A stretch of 5,834 bases of DNA from Desulfurococcales archaeon (GTDB taxonomy: Archaea > Thermoproteota > Thermoprotei_A > Sulfolobales > Desulfurococcaceae): positions 1 to 5,834 of the forward strand of contig JALWQP010000069.1 of NCBI GenBank assembly GCA_027083045.1, in the 5' to 3' direction. The number at the start of each line of letters is the position of its first letter. Within the stretch, counting starts at the first letter, position 1. The notes under the pieces were generated by a model. That model saw nothing but the letters and a program-made list of their open reading frames with translations. It was not told the DNA's origin and did not search any database. Position numbers and translations under genes: made by a program. This document shows, piece by piece, positions 1 through 5,834 of the stretch.

Positions 1-756
1 GTATCCGGGACGTCATTTACTGCCAAGGGCCTCGCAGATGGAAAACACGTCATAACAGTTAGGGCAGTAGATATATCAGGAAACATAGGAGATCCTGCAA
101 CAGTAACCATAACAGTTGATACAAAGCCCCCCGTTATAGAGCTGGAGAACGTAGCTGATGGTAGCCTAGTTACGAGCCCGACTCTGACCATTAACGGTAA
201 AGCCGTTGATGCATTAAAACTATGGGTGAACGGCGAGCAGGTGAAGCTTGGAAGTGACGGGTCGTTCACAATAACAGTTAATCTCCAGACAGGCATGAAC
301 AAGATAGTTTTCAAAGCCGTTGATGAGGCCGGCAATACTCTTGTTAAGGATATCCGTGTCTACTACTACCCAGAGCTCGCCACGAAGCAGAACCTAGAGA
401 AACTAGCCAATCTTATCCTCTCATCTCTGAGCCAGGAGACCCAGAAGATCCTGAGCAGCAACCAGGAAGTACTAAGCGAGATGAACAAGGCCAACACGAT
501 GTTATCCACTATAAAGACGACGCTGACAAGCCTACAAGACACTATCAACTCTAAAACATCAAGCCTAGAATCCCTGATAAATAATGTAGCCAAGGAGATC
601 AAAAACAATATAGAGACAAGCAGTAATGGTATCGTCGGAAACATAACATCCAAAATTAACGGATTAACACCAACCCTCTACGCAGACCTGATCATATTAC
701 TGGTAGTTCTAGGTCTGGCAATCGCCTCGACCTACGGCATATTCAAGAAGAAATGA
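1..756 (+). CDS. Cell-surface protein C-terminus: Ig-like domains, coiled-coil stalk, membrane anchor (5' partial)
   Basis: The frame is open from the first base, so the true start lies outside the window; a GTG at 226 falls inside an Ig-like domain and is not the start. The visible 251 residues contain the end of one Ig-like domain (about 1-42, with GKHVITVRAVDISGN, then a DTKPPVIEL linker). A second follows (about 43-122, with GMNKIVFKAVDEAGN and a TYR-rich end strand VYYY). Then come about 95 Ser/Asn/Leu-rich helical residues (125-220) with heptad-like spacing, a hydrophobic span (about 229-246) and a cytoplasmic FKKK tail. The repeated AVDxxGN signature is typical of bacterial/archaeal Big-type Ig or glucodextranase-B-like beta-sandwich domains. 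Inferred role: an extracellular protein held off the membrane by a coiled-coil stalk, as in crenarchaeal S-layer stalks or stalk-bound hydrolases. Any catalytic domain would lie upstream and is not visible. It ends in tandem stops, TGA TAA. Confidence 0.88.
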   Translation, partial: VSGTSFTAKGLADGKHVITVRAVDISGNIGDPATVTITVDTKPPVIELENVADGSLVTSPTLTINGKAVDALKLWVNGEQVKLGSDGSFTITVNLQTGMNKIVFKAVDEAGNTLVKDIRVYYYPELATKQNLEKLANLILSSLSQETQKILSSNQEVLSEMNKANTMLSTIKTTLTSLQDTINSKTSSLESLINNVAKEIKNNIETSSNGIVGNITSKINGLTPTLYADLIILLVVLGLAIASTYGIFKKK

Positions 757-767
757 TAAATTCCCAC

Positions 768-777
768 ACTCTTTTTC
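768..777 (+). terminator. U-rich terminator of the surface-protein gene
   Basis: A pyrimidine-rich stretch with a run of five T (772-776) lies 15 bases after the TGA stop and has no obvious hairpin. Archaeal RNA polymerase terminates at such U-tracts. The position between two converging genes fits, but the run is short. Confidence 0.4.
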
Positions 778-779
778 CC

Positions 780-786
780 AAAACAA
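780..786 (-). terminator. Possible U-rich terminator of the HD phosphohydrolase gene
   Basis: On the minus strand the bases after the TAG stop read TTGTTTT, a weak T-rich tract within the 39-bp gap between converging genes. It is suggestive only. Confidence 0.25.
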
Positions 787-795
787 TCCCGATAC

Positions 796-2349
796 CTATA
801 TCCCCATGAGCTCTAATTCCTTGACAACTTTCCTCAATAACTCTCTTGCCCAGATGATCACTCTTCTTCTCTCCAATAGATCGTTTTTGAGTCTCCTCAT
901 AAGACTCTCATCGTCGCAGTAAATATACATGTACGGTAGCTTTAGGTTCTCATAGTACTGGGCAAGCCACGCAATATAGTCGCTTACCTCCTCGAGTAGT
1001 TTAAGACCATCCCCTGTATCGACCAGTATGTTTTCAGGTTTGACACCATGATACCTGATATGAGACACTATTAGATGCCATCCCCTGCTCTCCTCCTCGA
1101 ACTTCTCCTCAACAAGACCGCGATGAGCGAAAATGTGTTTAGCCGCGTTTCCCAGGGACTTCATGTAGTTCCTGATCTCAATATCTCTCTTGAACAGTGT
1201 GAACGGCATAATCTCCCTATCTATGAAGGCTCTAGCATAGTATCTCATCTTAGGATCCCTTCTCTGACTTGACGCTCTCAGCACTAGCCTCATTATGAGC
1301 TCATCTGTCATGCTCAGCGGCTGATCCAATAAGTTCTCAACGTATTTCTCCAGCAATAATTCTCTCAGAGGTTTACCGAGCAGTTTCTCGCCTGTACGCT
1401 CCTCATATAGAAGAGCTCTCTCGATGAGTCTTCTAAGCATCTCTGAGTAGAGGACGACTTTGTGGTGATAGTATACTTGGCGATACATGAGGAGCCTCCC
1501 GCTCATGAAAGATTCTAGGGCTGGCAGGGCCTTGGCGTCGAAGACTATGTTTTGTCCTTCATGATCTATTCTCATCGAGTATATTATTCGTTCAAGCTCT
1601 ACTTCTCCGTAGCTGAGACCAGTCATTAGAGCGTCTCGTAGGAGATAGTCCAGCCTATCCGCGTCCACAGGCGATGATATTATCATATGGAGTACACGGT
1701 AGGCGTTCTCATTGAATAACAGGCTTTCCCTTAGTTCCCTGTACTTGTCTGGCTGTAGCACCACGACGATATGCTCGGGCGTCAAACCTATACCATTCTC
1801 CGTCATTATGTCTGCCTCGACAAGTATTTTCTTCAGCCTCTTCCATGAGAGGATCAGCTTGGCTCCCATTTCTTCGTGTAATCCCTTACCATCTATCGCT
1901 TCCTCTACGGTGTGGCTATAGGGATAATGAGCTATATCGTGGAGCAGGCCGGCCAGCCTCATTGTCTGGACATATATGGCTTCGAGAAAACCTTTCCAAT
2001 CCCGTGCAACGTATTCTCGGCCACGGAAGATCTTGTTGTCTTCAACCAGTTTTCTCAACAGGCCCAGTTTATTCGTATCAAAAAATTTCTCTAGATCTAT
2101 GCTTCGAAGCGTCGCCTTCGCGATCATTCCCGCAACATGCATCGCTCCAAGACTGTGCTCCCATCTACTATGCTTAGCGGCAGGATAGACCATGTATGTC
2201 GCTGACAACTGTTTAATATGGTGTAACCTATTGAAGACTGGTGTCTCTATTATTCTGTACTCTATATCGTTAACAGGTATCTCTCCATGGAGATGATCAT
2301 GTATGACCGCTCTTATCTTCCCTAGACCCACGATACTCTCAACGTACAA
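796..2349 (-). CDS. HD-domain phosphohydrolase, SAMHD1/dGTPase-like (COG1078-type)
   Basis: This is a 517-residue soluble protein of the HD superfamily branch that includes SAMHD1 and archaeal/bacterial dNTP triphosphohydrolases. Motifs in order: IETPVFNRLHHIKQL (35-49, matching the SAMHD1 'IDTPxFQRLRxIKQL' region), HSRWEHSLG (60-68), LLHDIAHYPYSH (135-146), HEEMG (158-162) and DADRLDYLLRD (229-239). By alignment from memory with SAMHD1, the metal ligands H65, H137, D138 and D231 and the catalytic H141, H146 and H158 are all present, as are the substrate-side Y235 and D239. It therefore looks active. Likely reaction: metal-dependent removal of phosphate or triphosphate from nucleotides; the substrate cannot be read from sequence. 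Residues about 260-517 form a helical/mixed C-terminal extension seen in this family. The start is TTG at 2349, the first usable start after an in-frame TAG at 2364-2362, with GGTG 8 bases upstream. The first in-frame ATG (residue 53) would remove the conserved IETP-KQL motif. It is divergent from the membrane-protein gene and convergent with the surface-protein gene. Confidence 0.93.
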   Translation of the reverse strand: MYVESIVGLGKIRAVIHDHLHGEIPVNDIEYRIIETPVFNRLHHIKQLSATYMVYPAAKHSRWEHSLGAMHVAGMIAKATLRSIDLEKFFDTNKLGLLRKLVEDNKIFRGREYVARDWKGFLEAIYVQTMRLAGLLHDIAHYPYSHTVEEAIDGKGLHEEMGAKLILSWKRLKKILVEADIMTENGIGLTPEHIVVVLQPDKYRELRESLLFNENAYRVLHMIISSPVDADRLDYLLRDALMTGLSYGEVELERIIYSMRIDHEGQNIVFDAKALPALESFMSGRLLMYRQVYYHHKVVLYSEMLRRLIERALLYEERTGEKLLGKPLRELLLEKYVENLLDQPLSMTDELIMRLVLRASSQRRDPKMRYYARAFIDREIMPFTLFKRDIEIRNYMKSLGNAAKHIFAHRGLVEEKFEEESRGWHLIVSHIRYHGVKPENILVDTGDGLKLLEEVSDYIAWLAQYYENLKLPYMYIYCDDESLMRRLKNDLLERRRVIIWARELLRKVVKELELMGI

Positions 2350-2356
2350 GTTCAGA

Positions 2357-2362
2357 GCACCC
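2357..2362 (-). promoter_or_regulatory. Shine-Dalgarno site for the TTG-started HD gene
   Basis: The minus strand reads AGGGTGCTC about 8 bases before TTG 2349. GGTG is complementary to the conserved archaeal 16S 3' end. It supports the TTG start over later ATG codons. Confidence 0.5.
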
Positions 2363-2380
2363 TAGTAGCACTGCGTCTTG

Positions 2381-2387
2381 TTTAATA
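2381..2387 (-). promoter_or_regulatory. Possible TATA box for the HD gene
   Basis: On the minus strand the sequence is TATTAAA, about 35 bases before the TTG start. A start site 26-28 bases downstream would give a leader too short to include the full Shine-Dalgarno site. A second A/T box further back (2409-2419 region, minus TACTATAATATC) is therefore an equally good alternative, with a leader of about 40 nt. Confidence 0.3.
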
Positions 2388-2426
2388 GGTTATTCGCCTG
2401 ATCAAAGATATTATAGTATTGAATAG

Positions 2427-2434
2427 AATAAATA
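2427..2434 (+). promoter_or_regulatory. TATA box for the membrane-protein gene, fitting a leaderless transcript
   Basis: AATAAATA is centred about 28 bases before ATG 2460. That is where a TATA box should sit if transcription starts at or next to the ATG. It lies in the 98-bp region shared with the divergent HD gene. This spacing is a main reason for preferring ATG 2460 to TTG 2448 as start. Confidence 0.45.
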
Positions 2435-2459
2435 CTGTGTAGCGGAGTTGGAAGAGCAT

Positions 2460-4082
2460 ATGTCTATGCTTGACAGGGTGTTCGCTAACAAGTGGTTCAG
2501 GCTGTTCGAGGGGGTTGTCCTCTTCTTCTTTCTATATATACTCGTCTATCACTCAGGGATTCTCCGGTGGGACATAGGGTTTCTCAGTCTTCTCCCGGCT
2601 ACTCTTCTCATAATCTATCTAGAGACATCGTATCATAGTCCATGGCCACGGATCATTATTCCTCTCGGCATGTTTAGCTTATCTCTTCTTGCAGAGAGGA
2701 TGTTCTTCCTGACACTCCCAATGAGCACCTATATCGCTGTTATTATGATCTATAATTTCGCGGCCCTACTCTTGTTCCTTACAGTATCAAATATCACCTC
2801 TATACTGTTGTGGGAAAGGAAGAGCAAGTTCGAAGACATACTGAACGGTATAAAGATAGACATGTATTTGTTCCTCGCTGTGCTACTGCTTCTATCACTG
2901 ATACTACTCTACTACCACGCGGTCAAGCCCTTCTATACGCTGGCACTGCTAGTCCTCTCCTATCTAGCTTGGATACTGACACCCTCTATCACAGACAAGT
3001 ATATTATACCTCCCCTCCTCACAGGTGGCTCGAGGAGCTTCGGCTTCGCCCACCCTAGGGAGCCTGAGGCCGAGAAGCTCCACCTATCAATCTCAATGAT
3101 CATAGCCTTGCTCAGCCTACTAATCCCCCTCATATTCGCCTATACAGGCAATACTCTCGTCCGTAGAGCGTATGTCCCCCTAGCGCTCCTCACAGCATAC
3201 GAGGGCTTGATCATACCCCTTTATATTGTGACCAGAATAACGGGGATGCACGGTGCTCTCCTCGAGAGCCTTATGGGGGACAGGTTCATCCCGATAGAGA
3301 ACTATCGTGGCTTCAGGGGCTGGAGAGACATTGTATGGTTTCTGAATAGGGGTGCAGGATATTTTCTGAGGCTTAAATATCTGTCTGCCCTCTACATGCA
3401 TTTCCAGGGCCTTGAGATCCTAAGCCTAAGGACTGGTGATAAGGATATCTACTATGGACCCATTCATCACATCCTACATGAGGGCTACGAGTATCTTAGA
3501 AAGCATCCCTCGGCTTCAAAATATGTTCCGTGGGGAGTTGTGGATGATATCCTCGAGAAGTTCAATCCCGAGAACATACATGTCGTAGAACCTGATACCT
3601 CAAGGCTCGAGGGAACAGGGTTCGAGGAGCTCTACAAGAGAGCGTTTAGCGGAGTCGTTAATCTCTATTGCAAGCTCGTCGAGATACCCGATGATGCTAA
3701 GAGGGATGCAAGAAACCTCATAATACATTCCATAGATAAGCTAAGAGTTCTCGCCAGGCGTAGCAGAGGAGAGGTGAGGCTAATAATGGACTCCACAGCG
3801 GACACGCTTGAAAAACTACTAGAGAAAATAAGAGGACATATAAGCAGGGATGACCTAGAGCCTTTCCTTGTCAAGAAGCCTCTAACCGTAAACATGCTAA
3901 GAAACTATCTGGTACACGGCCAGCTATATAAGAACGCAATTGTCTACAGGGGCGACAGGACGGAATTCGATAGGCTAATGGAGAGACCGGCGACACTTTA
4001 TACGCTGTATGTCCTCATCTTGTCCGCTACGATCAAGAGACACCCTGAGATCATTGAAACAAAGATGATTGATAGGTCTTGA
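2460..4082 (+). CDS. Multi-pass membrane protein with helical cytosolic C-terminus bearing two RNxxxH (HEPN-like) motifs
   Basis: I do not recognise the family. Counting from ATG 2460 (540 aa), about eight hydrophobic spans fill the N-terminal half: roughly 15-33, 39-55, 64-84, 88-116, 134-154, 156-174, 208-229 and 236-259. The remaining 280 residues are soluble, charged and mostly helical. Two RNxxxH motifs occur there: RNLIIH at 418-423 and LRNYLVHG at 480-487. The second is followed by a hydrophobic helix (ATLYTLYVLILSA). Its context resembles the catalytic Rx4-6H motif of HEPN ribonucleases such as HepT and Abi-type proteins, where Arg and His sit at a dimer interface. RNase activity is therefore a hypothesis, not an assignment; a non-catalytic HEPN-like bundle or chance motifs remain possible. 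In-frame alternatives for the start are TTG 2448 and ATG 2466. ATG 2460 has the best TATA spacing, while a GGAG abuts TTG 2448 too closely to serve it. It is divergent from the HD phosphohydrolase gene and followed 84 bp later by the phosphatase gene on the same strand. Confidence 0.85.
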   Translation: MSMLDRVFANKWFRLFEGVVLFFFLYILVYHSGILRWDIGFLSLLPATLLIIYLETSYHSPWPRIIIPLGMFSLSLLAERMFFLTLPMSTYIAVIMIYNFAALLLFLTVSNITSILLWERKSKFEDILNGIKIDMYLFLAVLLLLSLILLYYHAVKPFYTLALLVLSYLAWILTPSITDKYIIPPLLTGGSRSFGFAHPREPEAEKLHLSISMIIALLSLLIPLIFAYTGNTLVRRAYVPLALLTAYEGLIIPLYIVTRITGMHGALLESLMGDRFIPIENYRGFRGWRDIVWFLNRGAGYFLRLKYLSALYMHFQGLEILSLRTGDKDIYYGPIHHILHEGYEYLRKHPSASKYVPWGVVDDILEKFNPENIHVVEPDTSRLEGTGFEELYKRAFSGVVNLYCKLVEIPDDAKRDARNLIIHSIDKLRVLARRSRGEVRLIMDSTADTLEKLLEKIRGHISRDDLEPFLVKKPLTVNMLRNYLVHGQLYKNAIVYRGDRTEFDRLMERPATLYTLYVLILSATIKRHPEIIETKMIDRS

Positions 4083-4120
4083 TCCTAAATACCTGTCCTG
4101 AGCTACTACGTGGCAAAACC

Positions 4121-4128
4121 ATTATTTT
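4121..4128 (+). promoter_or_regulatory. A/T box between membrane-protein and phosphatase genes: promoter or weak terminator
   Basis: ATTATTTT follows an A-rich stretch (GCAAAACC). It is centred about 42 bases before ATG 4167, so initiation near 4152 would give a 15-nt leader containing the GGTG ribosome site. The same TTTT could instead end the upstream transcript. The sequence does not decide between these. Confidence 0.25.
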
Positions 4129-4156
4129 GACGGCTCATCTATTCTTGAATACACGT

Positions 4157-4160
4157 GGTG
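4157..4160 (+). promoter_or_regulatory. Shine-Dalgarno site of the phosphatase gene
   Basis: GGTG lies 6 bases before ATG 4167, at the usual spacing and complementary to the archaeal 16S 3' end. It supports this ATG. Confidence 0.55.
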
Positions 4161-4166
4161 TAGTGA

Positions 4167-5132
4167 ATGGTATTCTATGTATGGGTAGACGACCATGTAG
4201 CAGTCTCACCGATGCCTAGCATAGGCGATATAGACGAGCTATCACGTGTCTTCGGCGCCGTGCTGATTCTTGTACAGCCCCACGAGTACGGTGGGTTCAT
4301 AGACATGGTTATTGAGAGGTGGACGCAGAGAAGCACGGACATTTATTATCTTCCAACACCGGATTTCCACCCTATCCAGCTCCTCGACCTGCATCGTGCT
4401 GCCGAATGGGTGCTGGCCCATGCTGAGAAAGGAGTCAATGTACTGATCCACTGCAAGGGCGGTGTCGGGAGAAGCGGGCTCGCCGCAACAGCTTATCTCC
4501 TCCTCAAGGGGATGGAGTTCTACGACGCTGTCCAGCTTATCAGGGAGAAGAGGCCTGGAGCTCTTCTTGAGGAGTGCCAGTTCCGGATGGCGGAGGACTA
4601 TGCCGAGGCTCTCAGCAGTATCGGCAGAGATACACTGAACGCTATTATTAGGGTTGGACAGAAGCACGGGTTTGGTAGAGGGATAAGGCATGCATCAAAA
4701 TCGGCTCAGCTAAGCCTGGAACTCTCACTAGCATTTGTGCCGGAGCACTCTAAACCCGTCTTCATTGCATCGGCTCTCCATGGTATCGGCTGGCCCGACA
4801 AGCCACTGTACAAGTACGCGGCAAGAGCTATTGTAGAGTTCCAGGAGCTAGGCCCTATGAGGCTCATCTCTGCCCGTTATCTTGAAGAAATAGCTGAGAA
4901 CAAGGACTTGTCGCCTGAGGCTGCACTGGTTCTCTTGAGCCATATCCTTGACGAGACCTATGATCAGAGAGTGCATTACCTCGATATAGAGAACTATCCG
5001 GGCGAGACGAGAATCGTGCTTAGGAATTGGCTCGACGCATCACGGATCGTCAGGGATGCTTCAGAACTAGCTCCGAAGATCGAGGAGTTTACCGGGAAGA
5101 AGGCCGTGTTCGAGGAGAGACTCTATGTTTAG
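4167..5132 (+). CDS. Dual-specificity/tyrosine phosphatase fused to a degenerate HD-like domain
   Basis: This 321-residue protein has two parts. Residues about 1-148 form a cysteine-based protein phosphatase domain. The P-loop HCKGGVGRSG (95-104) is a clean HCx5R(S/T) signature with nucleophile C96 and phosphate-binding R102. D66 in LPTPDFHP is the likely general acid, and the domain ends in a helix pair with REKRPGALLEECQ, as in DSP enzymes. Predicted reaction: removal of phosphate from phospho-Tyr/Ser/Thr or another phospho-substrate, in the cytoplasm (no signal peptide or membrane span). Residues about 155-321 are helical and resemble an HD domain of the Ppx/GppA C-terminal kind: RHASKSAQLSLEL (174-186), then FIASALHGIGWPDK (199-212), then LVLLSHIL (254-261). 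The expected His-Asp pair is His205-Gly206, so metal catalysis there is doubtful and a binding role is more likely. Single-domain crenarchaeal PTPs are about half this length. The start at ATG 4167 is backed by GGTG 6 bases upstream. Confidence 0.9.
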   Translation: MVFYVWVDDHVAVSPMPSIGDIDELSRVFGAVLILVQPHEYGGFIDMVIERWTQRSTDIYYLPTPDFHPIQLLDLHRAAEWVLAHAEKGVNVLIHCKGGVGRSGLAATAYLLLKGMEFYDAVQLIREKRPGALLEECQFRMAEDYAEALSSIGRDTLNAIIRVGQKHGFGRGIRHASKSAQLSLELSLAFVPEHSKPVFIASALHGIGWPDKPLYKYAARAIVEFQELGPMRLISARYLEEIAENKDLSPEAALVLLSHILDETYDQRVHYLDIENYPGETRIVLRNWLDASRIVRDASELAPKIEEFTGKKAVFEERLYV

Positions 5133-5160
5133 TTTGTCTCCTATCCCTCTATTCTTATAT

Positions 5161-5177
5161 CTTTATATTTTATATTA
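5161..5177 (+). promoter_or_regulatory. TATA-rich promoter of the aminotransferase gene
   Basis: CTTTATATTTTATATTA is the strongest A/T box in the window. It lies within the 93-bp gap after the phosphatase gene. Initiation about 25 bases downstream (near 5190-5200) would give a 25-35 nt leader that includes the GGTGAT ribosome site. The preceding pyrimidine-rich TCTCCTATCCCTCTATTCTT (5137-5156) could serve as terminator for the phosphatase transcript. Confidence 0.5.
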
Positions 5178-5214
5178 CATTGACGAGAGAATCTAGAGTG
5201 AGACATATATTACT

Positions 5215-5220
5215 GGTGAT
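5215..5220 (+). promoter_or_regulatory. Strong Shine-Dalgarno site that fixes a TTG start
   Basis: GGTGAT, a full match to the archaeal anti-Shine-Dalgarno complement, sits 5 bases before TTG 5226. Its own TGA (5217-5219) is an in-frame stop, so the coding frame cannot extend further upstream. Confidence 0.7.
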
Positions 5221-5225
5221 TACTA

Positions 5226-5834
5226 TTGGAACCTACTCTCAGGCTCAGAGGAATAATAGGTAATCTGAGAGGAGAAGGAGGCTTCGCTTTCCTCGCCAAA
5301 GCACGTGAACTCAAAGGGAAGGGCAAGCCCGTCGTTAACCTTAGTATCGGCCAGCCCGATGTGCCTACGCCCGAACCAGTGATTGAGGAGGCCGTCAGGG
5401 CATTATCGGAGGAGAAATTCACCGGGTACACAGAGACGCCCGGCATACCTGAGATCAGGAAGGCTATAGCAGAGTATCTCAACGAGAGGTATGGTGCCGA
5501 TATTAGTTGGGAAGAAGTAGTGGTGACCCCTGGCACTAAGGGAGCTATATTCCTTGCCCTGTCAGCCTACCTCGACCATGGCGACGAGATAATAGTGCCC
5601 GAGCCAAGCTACCCGGCCTACCCTGAGGGGGCAAAGATACTCGGCGGAAAACCTATTTATGTGCCTCTCGAATGGAGGGGTCCGAGCAAGGGCTTCGGCC
5701 TAGACCTAGAGAAGATCGAGGAGGCCATAACGCCTAGGACCAAGTTCATCGTGGTGAATAACCCGCAGAACCCGACCGGGGCCCTGTTCAGTCCCAAGGA
5801 GCTCGAGGAGCTTGTTGAGATCGCGAGGAAACAC
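5226..5834 (+). CDS. PLP-dependent class I/II aminotransferase (aspartate aminotransferase-like), 3' partial
   Basis: The first 203 residues of a fold-type I aminotransferase are present; the frame runs off the window. Family motifs appear in order: NLSIGQPDVPTP (38-49, substrate-side loop), GYTETPGIPEIRKAIAEYL (67-85), VVVTPGTKGAIFLAL (98-112, PLP phosphate-binding turn), PSYPAYPEGAKILGG (127-141) and NNPQNPTGALFS (178-189). N182 in the last motif corresponds to the Asn that contacts the PLP ring in aspartate aminotransferase. The catalytic lysine lies beyond the window edge and cannot be checked. Reaction: amino-group transfer between an amino acid (Asp, Ala, aromatic or other) and a 2-oxo acid; specificity is not readable from this half. 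The start is TTG 5226, preceded by GGTGAT, because an in-frame TGA lies immediately upstream. It has its own A/T-rich promoter, so it is probably not co-transcribed with the phosphatase. Confidence 0.93.
   Translation, partial: MEPTLRLRGIIGNLRGEGGFAFLAKARELKGKGKPVVNLSIGQPDVPTPEPVIEEAVRALSEEKFTGYTETPGIPEIRKAIAEYLNERYGADISWEEVVVTPGTKGAIFLALSAYLDHGDEIIVPEPSYPAYPEGAKILGGKPIYVPLEWRGPSKGFGLDLEKIEEAITPRTKFIVVNNPQNPTGALFSPKELEELVEIARKH

Noticed and set aside
226..756. A separate 176-residue gene starting at GTG 226
   Set aside because: The frame stays open to base 1 and the upstream residues form Ig-like sequence continuous with it, so this is the end of a longer gene.
1845..2177. Overlapping plus-strand open frames of 60-110 codons across the HD core
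   Set aside because: They are antisense to the conserved HD catalytic motifs, their translations are low in sense and unlike any family, and several overlap each other in different frames.
4064..4101. A possible C/D-box sRNA: GATGATTGA near the end of the membrane-protein gene with a CTGAG about 25 bases on
   Set aside because: The C box has a mismatch, no convincing D' and C' boxes lie between, and the first element is within coding sequence.
4242..4691. A 149-codon open frame on the minus strand, antisense to the phosphatase gene
   Set aside because: It lies wholly inside a gene with a clear catalytic motif, its translation shows no recognisable domain, and no ribosome site or promoter was found. 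It is a by-product of codon bias on the other strand.
1..5834. CRISPR arrays, tRNA/rRNA genes, insertion-sequence ends
   Set aside because: No regularly spaced repeats, cloverleaf-like or rRNA-like sequence, transposase motif or terminal inverted repeats were seen in any gap or gene edge.

Overview
The window looks like chromosomal DNA of a hyperthermophilic crenarchaeon, most likely of the Desulfurococcales grade. Arginine is written mostly AGG/AGA, isoleucine often ATA, and TTG is used as a start codon. Shine-Dalgarno sites of the GGTG/GGTGAT type occur, one gene looks leaderless, and short A/T boxes of archaeal TATA type lie upstream of genes. The first gene has the Ig-like/coiled-coil/C-terminal-anchor layout typical of crenarchaeal surface proteins. 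The genus call is inference; no rRNA or tRNA is present to settle it.

Layout. (1) 1-756 (+): the C-terminal 251 residues of a cell-surface protein, with Ig-like repeats, a long coiled-coil stalk, one membrane anchor and a lysine tail. (2) 796-2349 (-): a complete HD-domain phosphohydrolase related to SAMHD1 and bacterial dGTPase-like enzymes, with the catalytic set intact; it converges on gene 1 across 39 bp. (3) 2460-4079 coding plus stop to 4082 (+): a multi-pass membrane protein that I do not recognise, transcribed divergently from gene 2. Its cytosolic helical C-terminus carries two RNxxxH motifs like those of HEPN ribonucleases. (4) 4167-5132 (+): a dual-specificity/tyrosine phosphatase domain fused to a domain that looks like a degenerate HD fold. 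(5) 5226-5834 (+): the first 203 residues of a PLP-dependent class I aminotransferase, cut by the window edge. Intergenic gaps are all about 110 bp or shorter and hold only promoter, RBS and terminator-like signals.

How the genes may work together. Genes 1 and 5 look like ordinary housekeeping or surface functions. The middle three are the interesting block: an HD nucleotide phosphohydrolase, a membrane protein with a possible HEPN-like domain, and a phosphatase with an HD-like tail. HD dNTPases and HEPN RNases are both recurrent in prokaryotic defence and stress systems, so a nucleotide- or RNA-directed response module is conceivable. This rests on motifs and proximity only. There is no mobile element, CRISPR array or toxin-antitoxin pair in the window to support a defence island.
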